A stretch of DNA of 35,336 bases from Rhodospirillales bacterium (lineage in GTDB: Bacteria; Pseudomonadota; Alphaproteobacteria; Rhodospirillales; Shumkoniaceae): the NCBI GenBank assembly GCA_028281785.1, contig JANQJG010000129.1:1-35336 (forward strand), written 5' to 3'. A program made the position numbers and the translations under genes. The notes under the pieces are model-generated. The model did no database searches and had not been told where the DNA came from. It was given only the letters and a program-made list of their open reading frames with translations. Positions 17,200 through 25,011 of this stretch are shown piece by piece; the first letter of the stretch is position 1, and each line of letters begins with the position of its first letter.

Positions 17200-18684
17200 A
17201 TGGACATCGCGGTTCTGCTATTCCTGACGAGCGGGTTGTTCCTGGGCTGGTCGCTCGGCGCGAACGACGCGGCCAATGTCTTCGGCACCGCCGTCGGCAG
17301 CGGGGTCGTCCGCTTTCGCACCGCGGCCCTCATCACCGGCGTCTTCGTCATATTGGGCGCGGTCATCAGTGGTAGTGGGACCACCCAGACCCTCGGCGAT
17401 CTCGGCTCGGTCAACGCGCTGCCCGGCGCGTTCACAGCCGCGGCCGCGGCCGGTTTCACCGTCTACTGGATGACTCGAGCGGGCGTGCCCGTCTCAACCA
17501 CGCAGGCCATCGTCGGCGCCATCATCGGCTGGAACCTGTTCAGCCAGTCGGTCACGGACACGAGGGTTCTCTTCAAGATCGTCGGGACCTGGATGATTTG
17601 CCCGGTGCTCGCGGGGCTGATCGCCGCCGCCTTGCTGCACCTGCTGGCGGTATTTCTCAAGACGAGGAGCATTCACCTCCTGAGGCTCGATGCCTACACG
17701 CGCCTCGCATTGATCGTTGTCGGCGCTTTCGGGGCGTACAGCCTCGGCGCGAACAATATCGCCAATGTGGTCGGCGTCTTCGTCCCCGTCTCTCCCTTCA
17801 CGGATTTTCGCATCGGCGGATTCTTCAATTTCACCTCGGTTCAGCAGCTGTTCCTGCTGGGGGGACTCGCCATCGCCATCGGGGTCTTCACCTATTCCAA
17901 GAAGGTCATGCTGACGGTGGGAGCGGAGATCCTGCCGCTGTCCCCCCTGGCCGCGTGGGTGGCGGTCCTGGCGCATTCCATTGTCCTCTTCGTCTTCGCC
18001 TCGCAGGGACTGGAACACCTGCTCGCCCAGGCTGGACTACCCACCATTCCCCTGGTTCCCGTGTCGAGTTCGCAAGCCGTGGTCGGGGCGGTCGTCGGCA
18101 TCGGTCTGCTCAAGCGGGGTCGGACAATTCAATGGCCACTGCTCGCCCACATCGGCGCCGGATGGGTGGCCACGCCGATTGCCGCCGCGGCGATCTGTTT
18201 CCTGTCGCTGTTCGTGCTTCAAAACGTCTTCGACCAGCGGGTGTACCGGCCCGTCTCCTACGAGCTGACACCAAGGGTCATGGCCCGACTCGAGGCCGAG
18301 GGCTTTCCGATCGAGGGTATCGCAAATCTCAAGGGTCGCGAATTCGAATCGGCCAGATCCATCGCGGGAAGCCTGAGCGAGCGAATTCCTCTAACGCCGG
18401 AAATGCGGTCGCAAGCGCTTACCTACGCCGAGGTGTTCCATACCTCGTTCTTCCCCATCCGCCTGGCGAGCATGGCGCCCGAGGAACTGAGCCCACAACA
18501 GCTTGCCGCCCTGCGCCAGCTTTCGGGCCGAAGCTACCGCCACAAATGGCAGGTAGCCGATGCACTGGCCCAACGAGCCCCGGAATGGCGGCTGCGGCCG
18601 GACACCACGGTCAACAAGCTTCACAACCGGCGCATCCAACGCCAGCTCGAATTCGTGTACCGGACCTTCGGCGTCGGAGGTTAA
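17200..18684 (+). CDS. pit: PiT-family inorganic phosphate transporter with long C-terminal tail
   Basis: 494 residues. The two inverted PiT repeats each start with the signature: GANDAANVFGT (20-30) and GANNIANVVGVF (near 183). About ten membrane helices follow, with PVSTTQAIVGAIIGW and PVSSSQAVVGAVVGIG as the paired re-entrant blocks. This is low-affinity, ion-coupled phosphate uptake. After about residue 348 there is a hydrophilic tail of roughly 145 residues, absent from E. coli PitA. ATG 17200 (GGGCGGGG upstream) is preferred; a GTG at 17173, overlapping the DUF47 stop, would add nine residues. The stop codon shares the palindrome TTAA with the convergent CYTH gene. Confidence 0.92.
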   Translation: MDIAVLLFLTSGLFLGWSLGANDAANVFGTAVGSGVVRFRTAALITGVFVILGAVISGSGTTQTLGDLGSVNALPGAFTAAAAAGFTVYWMTRAGVPVSTTQAIVGAIIGWNLFSQSVTDTRVLFKIVGTWMICPVLAGLIAAALLHLLAVFLKTRSIHLLRLDAYTRLALIVVGAFGAYSLGANNIANVVGVFVPVSPFTDFRIGGFFNFTSVQQLFLLGGLAIAIGVFTYSKKVMLTVGAEILPLSPLAAWVAVLAHSIVLFVFASQGLEHLLAQAGLPTIPLVPVSSSQAVVGAVVGIGLLKRGRTIQWPLLAHIGAGWVATPIAAAAICFLSLFVLQNVFDQRVYRPVSYELTPRVMARLEAEGFPIEGIANLKGREFESARSIAGSLSERIPLTPEMRSQALTYAEVFHTSFFPIRLASMAPEELSPQQLAALRQLSGRSYRHKWQVADALAQRAPEWRLRPDTTVNKLHNRRIQRQLEFVYRTFGVGG

Positions 18685-19148
18685 CCCCAGGAGGAATAGG
18701 GGTTGGCGACGAGGTTGGTGTTGAAGTAGCGCGGATCATGAGTGACCTCCTCGCCAACCCAATCCGGCTTCGTGAACGCTTGATCCTCGTCGGCCAGTTC
18801 GACCTCGGCCACGACGAGGCCGGCATTGTCGCCCGCGAACTCGTCGATTTCCCAGACGAGCCCGCCGATCGTAACGCGATACCGGGTCTTTTCGATGAGG
18901 GGACGCTCGCACAACTCGTCCAGCATGAGCTGGGCATCGGCCCAGGGCACCTCGTACTCGAACTCCGTTCGGATCGCCCCGCGCGATCGCCCCTTGATCG
19001 TCAGATGCGCTTTCTCGCCGGCCACGCGAACCCGGACCGACCGATCCTCGGAGGTCGAAAGATAGCCCTGACGGTACAAGACCCCCGAGGCCAAGTCCCG
19101 CCACGCCGTCCCGCGAACAAGAAACTTGCGTTCGATCTCCTGCGCCAT
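18681..19148 (-). CDS. CYTH-domain protein, probable inorganic triphosphatase
   Basis: 155 residues, a single CYTH domain. The defining E-x-E-x-K motif is at residues 4-8 (EIERK), followed by alternating charged strands (VRVRVAGEKAHLTIKGRS, RTEFEYEVPWADA, KTRYRVTIGGLVWEIDEF) that line the triphosphate tunnel. At this length it matches stand-alone bacterial CYTH enzymes, several of which are Mg-dependent tripolyphosphatases; class IV adenylate cyclase is a less likely alternative. Its place next to PiT and near Pst supports phosphate metabolism. The ORF converges on pit, sharing four bases of stop. No ribosome site stands out at ATG 19148. Confidence 0.88.
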   Translation of the reverse strand: MAQEIERKFLVRGTAWRDLASGVLYRQGYLSTSEDRSVRVRVAGEKAHLTIKGRSRGAIRTEFEYEVPWADAQLMLDELCERPLIEKTRYRVTIGGLVWEIDEFAGDNAGLVVAEVELADEDQAFTKPDWVGEEVTHDPRYFNTNLVANPYSSWG

Positions 19149-19180
19149 GATCCCTTTGCCGGTCTAATGATCAATGCCCA

Positions 19181-20140
19181 TCAGGCAACACGGTTGCTGG
19201 GCTGACCGTTCGCGAAATTCTCGATGTTGTCGATAAGCTGATCCGCCAGACATTGCTGCGCATTCTGGCTGGCCCAGGCGACATGCGGCGTGAGGATGAA
19301 ATTGGGCCGATCCAGAAGTTCGAGAAGAGGATTGTCCGCGGGCGGCGGCTCAGAGGTGACCACATCGAAGGCAGCGCCGGCGATCATCCCCTCCTTGATG
19401 GCCGTCACGAGATCGCGCTCGTTGACCAAGCCTCCCCGCGCCGTGTTGACCAGGATGGCGTTCTTTTTCATCCGCCGGAACTCGGGCAGGGCGATCATGT
19501 CCTTCGTCTCCGGCAAGAGCGGACAATGACAGGTCAGCACGTCGCTGGTCGAGATCACCTCGTCGAAGGGCGTGTAGAGGGGGCCGAGGCCATCCCTGCC
19601 CTTATGCGCCGCGAACACCGTCTTCATCCCGAAGGCGCGGCCGAGATCGGCGACCGACTGCCCGATCGACCCCTCGCCGAAGATCCCCAGCCGACTGCTC
19701 CGCAGCTCCCCGATCGGGTGGTTGAAGAAGCAGAACTGACCGGCCTTCTGCCACTCCCCCTTGCGCACATCCTCCCGATAGCCGATGACGCTTCGAAGTA
19801 AGGCGAAGATCAGGGCGAAGGTGTGTTCCGGCACGGTCGTCGTGGCGTAGTCGCGGATGTTGGACACGACGATATCATGCGCCTTGCAATACTTGGTGTC
19901 GAAGGCGTCCGTGCCGGTCGCGGCCACGGCGATCATCCGGAGGTTCGGCAGGTTTGCCAGCGTCTTCTCGGGAAGCGGGACCTTGTTGACGATCACGATG
20001 GTCGCGTCCTTGGCGCGCGGCACGACCTGATCGGGATCGGTTTTGCCGAACTCCCCGTAGCTATGGTCAAAGGCCGGCCGGCGTAGGGTGATTTCCGGCG
20101 CGATGGTATCACGATCGAGAAAAACGATGTTATGGGTCAT
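19181..20140 (-). CDS. D-2-hydroxyacid dehydrogenase (glycerate dehydrogenase / hydroxypyruvate reductase type)
   Basis: 319 residues with the usual two-domain layout. The cofactor loop is GEGSIG (fitting GxGxxG) in LGIFGEGSIGQSVADLGRAFG. The catalytic arginine is in NTARGGLVNERDL, the glutamate in the FDVVTSEPPP region, and the histidine in LTPHVAWAS. N-terminal similarity (VAVAATGTDAFD) is to the HprA branch. Family members reduce hydroxypyruvate or glyoxylate, or oxidise D-glycerate. The acidic residue that binds the NAD ribose is replaced by a basic stretch (AAHKGR), suggesting NADPH use. ATG 20140 follows AAGAGGA. It is divergent from the CUT1 operon across 336 bases, and a link between them is possible but unproven. 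Confidence 0.9.
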   Translation of the reverse strand: MTHNIVFLDRDTIAPEITLRRPAFDHSYGEFGKTDPDQVVPRAKDATIVIVNKVPLPEKTLANLPNLRMIAVAATGTDAFDTKYCKAHDIVVSNIRDYATTTVPEHTFALIFALLRSVIGYREDVRKGEWQKAGQFCFFNHPIGELRSSRLGIFGEGSIGQSVADLGRAFGMKTVFAAHKGRDGLGPLYTPFDEVISTSDVLTCHCPLLPETKDMIALPEFRRMKKNAILVNTARGGLVNERDLVTAIKEGMIAGAAFDVVTSEPPPADNPLLELLDRPNFILTPHVAWASQNAQQCLADQLIDNIENFANGQPSNRVA

Positions 20141-20476
20141 GCGGTCCTCTTGGTTCGCTTTTTTGGTCGGTGCTATTTAAAACGAGAATTCGGGAAAGTC
20201 ACGCCGACATGCGCTTCCTTCCTTAGGGGCTGCCTGTCGACGATCCCGCAGGAAGGTCCGTTGCCTGACGGTGCAGCGCCGCATGGCTTTCACAATAGGT
20301 TCAACGAACCGCAACAACCCTGTCAATTATCCACAATTATCCTCGCGTCGGGTTCCGGCAATTGCGCCATCCGTCGATTGACCGGCCATTGACGTGCGGG
20401 CGGGGGTATCGATGCCGATTCCTTGGTATCGGCGAGCATCGCCGCTTTTCCATCAGACTTGAGGGAGGTGTGACCG
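20141..20476. promoter_or_regulatory. 336-bp divergent intergenic region: dehydrogenase (-) and CUT1 operon (+) promoters
   Basis: No gene seen. It holds TGTCAATTATCCACAATTATCC (20321-20342): a perfect DnaA-type box TTATCCACA at 20327-20335, a direct repeat AATTATCC at 20325-20332 and 20335-20342, and on the minus strand TTGACA (20326-20321) that could be a -35. CTGTCAATTAT (20320-20330) also resembles one Pho-box unit. Nearer the operon GCCGAT (20414-20419) and ATCGGC (20428-20433) form a small hairpin, and GGTATCG occurs twice. A very good ribosome site GGAGGTG precedes ATG 20477. Confidence 0.5.
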
Positions 20477-21841
20477 ATGACTTTTGTGAAGGCATTGGCG
20501 GCGGCGGGCCTTGCCGCGGCCGTTGTGACTCCGGCGACGCTCGGCAGCCTGCCGGCCTCGGCCGAGGAGATTGTCGTCAAGATGTGGTCGCGAGCCGACC
20601 GCTCCGGCCCCGAGCGCCCGGGCAACATCAAACGGGCGGCCGAACTGATGAACAAGAAGTTCGCCGCGGCCGGTATCGACAAGAAGATCACCGTCGAGGT
20701 CTTCGAAAACAACGTCAAGGGCTTCGACGCCGACGCGCTCGACCTTCTGAAGGCCTTTGCCGTCGGCAAGGGCCCCGACCTCTATGTCGCCGCCCATGAG
20801 TGGATCGGCGAATTCGCCGACGCCGGATATGCCATGAACATGGAAGAGCATATCGCGGCCAATCCCGAGTTCTACGCCGACATCGTGCCGGTGCTCTGGG
20901 AGTCGGTGAAGCATCAGGGAACGCGTTTCGCCATTCCCCAGGACACCGAGATCCGCATGTTCTTCTACAACAAGGACATGCTGCGCCAGATCGGCAAGAG
21001 CGAGGAGTTCATCGAATCCCTCGACGACAAGGCCGAAGCCGGCGAGATCACCATTTGGGAGATCTCGGAGCTGGCCAAGGAAGTCGTCGACAAGGGCGCC
21101 GCGAAGTATGGCATCGTCCATCGGCCGAATGTGGGTCCCGACTATCTGATGACCTTTGCCGCGTTCGGGGTCAAATACATGGACGAGACCTCGGGCAAGC
21201 TGATTCTCCCGAAAAAGGAGATGACCGAGGCCCTCAAATGGTTCCAGTGGAACGCCGAGAACGGCGTTACCGCGCCGAACAACACATCGTGGTCGTGGGA
21301 CACCGTCAAGAAAAACTGGAAGACGAAGCAGGCCTTTATCTACCATCACGGCATCTGGAACGTGCGCGAGCAGGTGGAAGAGGCCTTCCCGAACGACGCG
21401 GAAGGTTATTTCAAGCAGGTCGGCTGGATGCACGTCCCGCCGGCCGAGAAGGGCGGAAAGCCCGCCAATCTGTCGCATCCCATCATCTATGTGGTGAATC
21501 CGAATTCACCGAATAAGGACCTCGCGGCGATGCTGGTCGGGATCGCCAGCCAGCCCTACTACAACACGATTCACGCCGTCGGCAGCTTCCATATCGGCAT
21601 CAGCCACGCCCAGGCCTCCATGCCGGACTACAAGAACCACTGGGCCCTGTCGGCCGGGACGCCGATGTTGGAGCACACCACCTTCATGCCCAAACATCCC
21701 AAATTCGGCCGCTACAACGCGATCCTCTTCAAGGGGCTGCAAGGCGTTGAGACCGGCCGCCTGTCCCCCGAGGAAGCGGTCGAATTTATGGCCGACGAGA
21801 TGCAGACGGAGCTCGGCGACGACGTCATGGTCGTCGGCTGA
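20477..21841 (+). CDS. CUT1-type ABC solute-binding protein (family 1)
   Basis: 454 residues. A Sec signal peptide (FVKALAAAGLAAAVVTPATLG) is cleaved near residue 29 at ASA-EE, and there is no lipobox, so the protein is soluble in the periplasm. The fold markers ADALDLLKAFAVGKGPDLYVAAHEWIGEFADAG and MFFYNKDMLRQIG, with the hinge block FAIPQDTEIRM, match family-1 sugar binders such as MalE and UgpB. It delivers the ligand to the two permeases that follow. The start is set by GGAGGTG six bases upstream. Ligand not identifiable; the operon layout suggests a sugar or organophosphate. A hairpin follows the stop. Confidence 0.9.
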   Translation: MTFVKALAAAGLAAAVVTPATLGSLPASAEEIVVKMWSRADRSGPERPGNIKRAAELMNKKFAAAGIDKKITVEVFENNVKGFDADALDLLKAFAVGKGPDLYVAAHEWIGEFADAGYAMNMEEHIAANPEFYADIVPVLWESVKHQGTRFAIPQDTEIRMFFYNKDMLRQIGKSEEFIESLDDKAEAGEITIWEISELAKEVVDKGAAKYGIVHRPNVGPDYLMTFAAFGVKYMDETSGKLILPKKEMTEALKWFQWNAENGVTAPNNTSWSWDTVKKNWKTKQAFIYHHGIWNVREQVEEAFPNDAEGYFKQVGWMHVPPAEKGGKPANLSHPIIYVVNPNSPNKDLAAMLVGIASQPYYNTIHAVGSFHIGISHAQASMPDYKNHWALSAGTPMLEHTTFMPKHPKFGRYNAILFKGLQGVETGRLSPEEAVEFMADEMQTELGDDVMVVG

Positions 21842-21870
21842 GCCCACCCTATGACATGACCTGATACGCG

Positions 21871-21902
21871 GAGGGGGAGCGCGGCCCAAGCGCCGCCCCC
21901 TT
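21871..21902 (+). terminator. GC-rich stem-loop after the binding-protein gene
   Basis: GAGGGGG (21871-21877) pairs with CCCCCTT (21896-21902), with an inner GCGC stem. It lies 30 bases after the binding-protein stop and 34 before the first permease. No T-run follows. As in the pst locus, it probably limits read-through or protects the upstream message so that binding protein exceeds permease. Confidence 0.5.
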
Positions 21903-21935
21903 CCGGCCTTTGCATACCGGATGGGCAGGATCGCC

Positions 21936-22856
21936 ATGGCAGTCGGCCGCAACGCGATGCAGGCACGCCAGAGGGCCAACTTCATCCTATTTCTTGGCCC
22001 CGCCATCGTTCTTTTGTTTCTTTTCTTTATCGCGCCGGTCGTCGTCGACATCGCCATCGCGTTTACCGACATGGGGCCGACGCTTCGAGTCACGGAATTT
22101 ACGACGGCGAACTTCGAGCGGTTCCTGTCGGGCGACCGGCGGCTCGCTCAGGTGGCGGTGACGACGCTGCTCTACGTTCTCGGCACGCTGGCCATCTTCA
22201 ACGTCACCTACGGCCTGCTGCTGGCGATCATGACCACCTCGATCAACGACCGCGCCGGCTCCTTCTTCCGGGCCATCTGGCTGCTGCCGCGCATGAGCCC
22301 CTCGGTCGTCTACGCCCTGCTCTGGGCCTGGGTGATCGACCCCACCGAGTTCGGCCTTCTGAACCAGGTTACCCACGGGGTGATGGGCCTGCCGCTGATC
22401 GACCTGATGAACGACACGCCGGTGCTGCTGATCATCATCCTCAACGGCTTCATCGGCGCGTCGATGGGGATGATCATCTTCACATCGGCGATCCGCGCGA
22501 TCCCCGAGCACCTGTACCATGCCGCCCGCGTCGACGGCGCCAGCGGCTGGCAGGTCGTCCGCCATGTCACCCTGCCGTCTTTGCGCTGGCCGCTGTCCTT
22601 CATCACCGTCTATCAGGCGCTCTCGCTGCTGGTGAGCTTCGAATACATCTGGCTCGTCACCAATGGCGGCCCCTTCTACGACACCACGGTCTACGCCCTC
22701 TACGTCTACAAGCGGGCGTTCGAGAACGGCCAGTACGCCTATGGCGCGGCCATGGCCTTGGTGCTGGTGGCGATCGGCATCGCCGCCGCCCTGTCGATGT
22801 GGCGGTTCCTGGACATGAAGTCGCTTTTGCAGCCGCCGCGCATCGAGGTTCACTGA
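21936..22856 (+). CDS. CUT1 ABC importer permease, MalF/UgpA type
   Basis: 306 residues with six predicted membrane segments. The N-terminal helix FILFLGPAIVLLFLFFIAPVVVDIAIAF is the standard start, and the coupling loop EHLYHAARVDGASGWQVVRHVTLPSLRWPL is the EAA motif of MalF-type permeases. ATG 21936 was chosen because AGGA lies six bases upstream; an in-frame ATG at 21921 would add five residues. It forms a heterodimer with the next gene's product. A single base separates the two genes. Confidence 0.92.
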   Translation: MAVGRNAMQARQRANFILFLGPAIVLLFLFFIAPVVVDIAIAFTDMGPTLRVTEFTTANFERFLSGDRRLAQVAVTTLLYVLGTLAIFNVTYGLLLAIMTTSINDRAGSFFRAIWLLPRMSPSVVYALLWAWVIDPTEFGLLNQVTHGVMGLPLIDLMNDTPVLLIIILNGFIGASMGMIIFTSAIRAIPEHLYHAARVDGASGWQVVRHVTLPSLRWPLSFITVYQALSLLVSFEYIWLVTNGGPFYDTTVYALYVYKRAFENGQYAYGAAMALVLVAIGIAAALSMWRFLDMKSLLQPPRIEVH

Positions 22857-22857
22857 C

Positions 22858-23937
22858 ATGCCCGAAGCCACCGCGCTCCGATCACCATCCACGCCGGACT
22901 GGAACGCCCTGGCGGAACGGGCGCGGACACGCCGGCGCATGACCCAGGCCGTGCTCTACGCCATACTGATCGTGACCTCGCTTCCCGTTGTTCTGCCCTA
23001 TTTCTGGATGGTGACGATTTCGTTCTCGGCGACCTCGGGAAGTACCGACACTTTCGTGCTATGGCGCAGCATCGCGATCCTGGTTCCCACCATCTTCGTC
23101 ATCGCCGGCTTGCAGCAGGGCGTCGCGGATCCCCGCCGCAGACGCCGTCTGCGATGGGCGGTGATCGCCGTCGCTTTCGTGGCGTTGCTGGCGTTCGTCG
23201 CGCCGCACCTGCATGTCCACAACTACCGCTATCTCTGGAATCCCGATATCGTCGAGGACATGCGCGGCCGAACGGGCGCCGGCGGCGGCCAGTTCCCCTG
23301 GGTATGGACGGCGTTCGGCAACTCGCTGCTGCTCGCCGGCGCGCAAACGCTGATCGTGGTCACGGTCTCGACATTGGCGGGATACTACATCTCCCGCTTC
23401 TCGTTCGCTGGACGGGAGGGCTTTCTTAAATCCCTCCTGGTCCTCCACGCCTTCCCGGCGATGACCCTGATCATCCCGATCTTCCTGATTCTCCATTGGA
23501 CAGGCCTGCTGGATACCCTGACCGGTGTGGTTCTCGTCATCTGCACGCTGGAGCTGCCGTTCAGCGTCTTCATCATGAAGGGGTTCTTCGACACGGTTCC
23601 CTGGGAGGTGGAGATGAGCGCCATGACCGACGGCGCCTCGCGCCGCCAGGCCTTTTTCAAGGTCGTGCTGCCGCAGGTGCGCGTGGGCCTGATCGCGGTG
23701 GGAATCTTCGCCTTCATCAAGGGCTGGGAGGAGTATGTCTTCGTCGCCACCATGCTGTTCGAGAAGGCGAACTGGGTGATGAGCCTCTATCTGTTCTGGG
23801 TGGCGGACGACATCATGGGGGTCGACTACGGCATCGTCGCCGCAGTCGGTGTGTTCTACGTCATTCCCAGTCTCGTGCTCTATCTGACCACGCAGAAATA
23901 TCTGACGCAGATGACCCTGGGCGGAATTAAAGGGTGA
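22858..23937 (+). CDS. CUT1 ABC importer permease, MalG/UgpE type, with extra membrane insert
   Basis: 359 residues against about 275-300 for most MalG-type permeases. The C-terminal two thirds are standard: NSLLLAGAQTLIVVTVSTLAGYYISRF, then the EAA loop PWEVEMSAMTDGASRRQAFFKVVLPQ, and a C-terminal helix. Between the first helix (about 31-55) and this core sits an insert (about 62-135) with two hydrophobic stretches, IAILVPTIFVIAGLQ and WAVIAVAFVALLAFVAPH, around an arginine-rich loop (DPRRRRRLRW). That predicts about eight helices instead of six. The neighbouring frame is intact, so this is not a frameshift artefact. It is one base after the MalF-type gene and six bases before the ATPase. 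Confidence 0.9.
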   Translation: MPEATALRSPSTPDWNALAERARTRRRMTQAVLYAILIVTSLPVVLPYFWMVTISFSATSGSTDTFVLWRSIAILVPTIFVIAGLQQGVADPRRRRRLRWAVIAVAFVALLAFVAPHLHVHNYRYLWNPDIVEDMRGRTGAGGGQFPWVWTAFGNSLLLAGAQTLIVVTVSTLAGYYISRFSFAGREGFLKSLLVLHAFPAMTLIIPIFLILHWTGLLDTLTGVVLVICTLELPFSVFIMKGFFDTVPWEVEMSAMTDGASRRQAFFKVVLPQVRVGLIAVGIFAFIKGWEEYVFVATMLFEKANWVMSLYLFWVADDIMGVDYGIVAAVGVFYVIPSLVLYLTTQKYLTQMTLGGIKG

Positions 23938-23943
23938 CGACCT

Positions 23944-25011
23944 ATGGCGCGAATCGAACTCGAACAGGTCTCCAAGTCCTGGGGCGACGTCGTTGCCGTC
24001 GAGCCGACGGATCTGGTCATCGAGGATGGCGAATTCGTCGCGGTGCTGGGACCGTCGGGCTGCGGCAAGTCGACGACGCTGTTCATGCTCGCCGGGATCT
24101 ACGCGCCTTCCGGCGGCTCCCTCCGCTTCGACGGGCAAGTCGTCAACGAGGTCGAGGCGCGGGACCGCAATGTGGGCATCGTCTTCCAGTCCTACGCCCT
24201 CTATCCCCATATGACGGTGCACGACAACATCCTCTTTCCCCTGCGCCTGAGCAAAATGCCCCGGTCCGAAGCCATGGCGAAGGTCGAGCGCTTCGCGGCG
24301 CTGGTGCATGTCGACGAGCTGCTCGACCGCCGGCCGGCCCAACTGTCGGGCGGACAGCAGCAGCGCGTCGCCCTTGCCCGCGCCCTCGTCAAGGAGCCGA
24401 AGCTGCTGTTGCTGGACGAGCCCTTGTCGAACCTCGATGCCACCCTGCGCCTGACCATGCGGACCGAAATCAAGTCGCTGCAACGGCGCATGGGCATCAC
24501 CTCCATCCTGGTAACCCATGACCAGATGGAAGCGACGACCATCGCCGACCGGATCATCTGCATGAGCAAGGGCCGGATCGAGCAGATCGGCAGCCCCGAC
24601 GACCTCTACCTGCGGCCCAACAGCCTGTTCGTCGCCAGCTTCATCGGCGCGCCGCCCATCAACCTCGTCGAGGGCGAGGCCGAGAATGGCGCGCTGTACG
24701 TCAGCGAAACCCGGCTTCCGTTTCTGAACGGCGGCGCCATGGGGCAAGTTACCCTGGGCATCCGCCCGGAAAACATCTCCTTCGCGGAAGACGGATTGGC
24801 CGGGACCGTGGCCGCCGTCGAACCCATGGGCCGGGAGACGCTGTATATCTTGCGCACCCCGATCGGACATTTCAGCGTCCTCCAAACCAGTTCGACCAAA
24901 CGTTACGAGGTGGACGCCTCGGTGAACCTGCAATTCGCGGCCGAGGATACGTTGCTCTTCGATCGCGCCAGCCAAAAGCGCCTGGACGGCGTACAGGTCC
25001 ACTTGCCGTGA
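23944..25011 (+). CDS. CUT1 ABC importer ATPase, MalK/UgpC type
   Basis: 355 residues. Walker [10 protein letters not shown] near 38-46, Q-loop VFQSYALYPHMTV, signature [15 protein letters not shown], Walker B LLLLDEPLSNLDA and switch VTHDQMEA are all intact. The C-terminal 120 residues form the OB/TOBE domain (GIRPENISF, SFIGAPPINLV) typical of MalK and UgpC, where it can also take regulatory input. It energises the two permeases upstream. Its stop overlaps the next gene's GTG start by four bases (GTGA), which suggests coupled translation. Confidence 0.95.
   Translation: MARIELEQVSKSWGDVVAVEPTDLVIEDGEFVAVLGPSGCGKSTTLFMLAGIYAPSGGSLRFDGQVVNEVEARDRNVGIVFQSYALYPHMTVHDNILFPLRLSKMPRSEAMAKVERFAALVHVDELLDRRPAQLSGGQQQRVALARALVKEPKLLLLDEPLSNLDATLRLTMRTEIKSLQRRMGITSILVTHDQMEATTIADRIICMSKGRIEQIGSPDDLYLRPNSLFVASFIGAPPINLVEGEAENGALYVSETRLPFLNGGAMGQVTLGIRPENISFAEDGLAGTVAAVEPMGRETLYILRTPIGHFSVLQTSSTKRYEVDASVNLQFAAEDTLLFDRASQKRLDGVQVHLP

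Noticed and set aside
23059-25002. Minus-strand frame of 647 codons across the MalG-type permease and ATPase genes
   Set aside because: Antisense to two well-supported genes; the translation is rich in H, D, R and Q with no domain.
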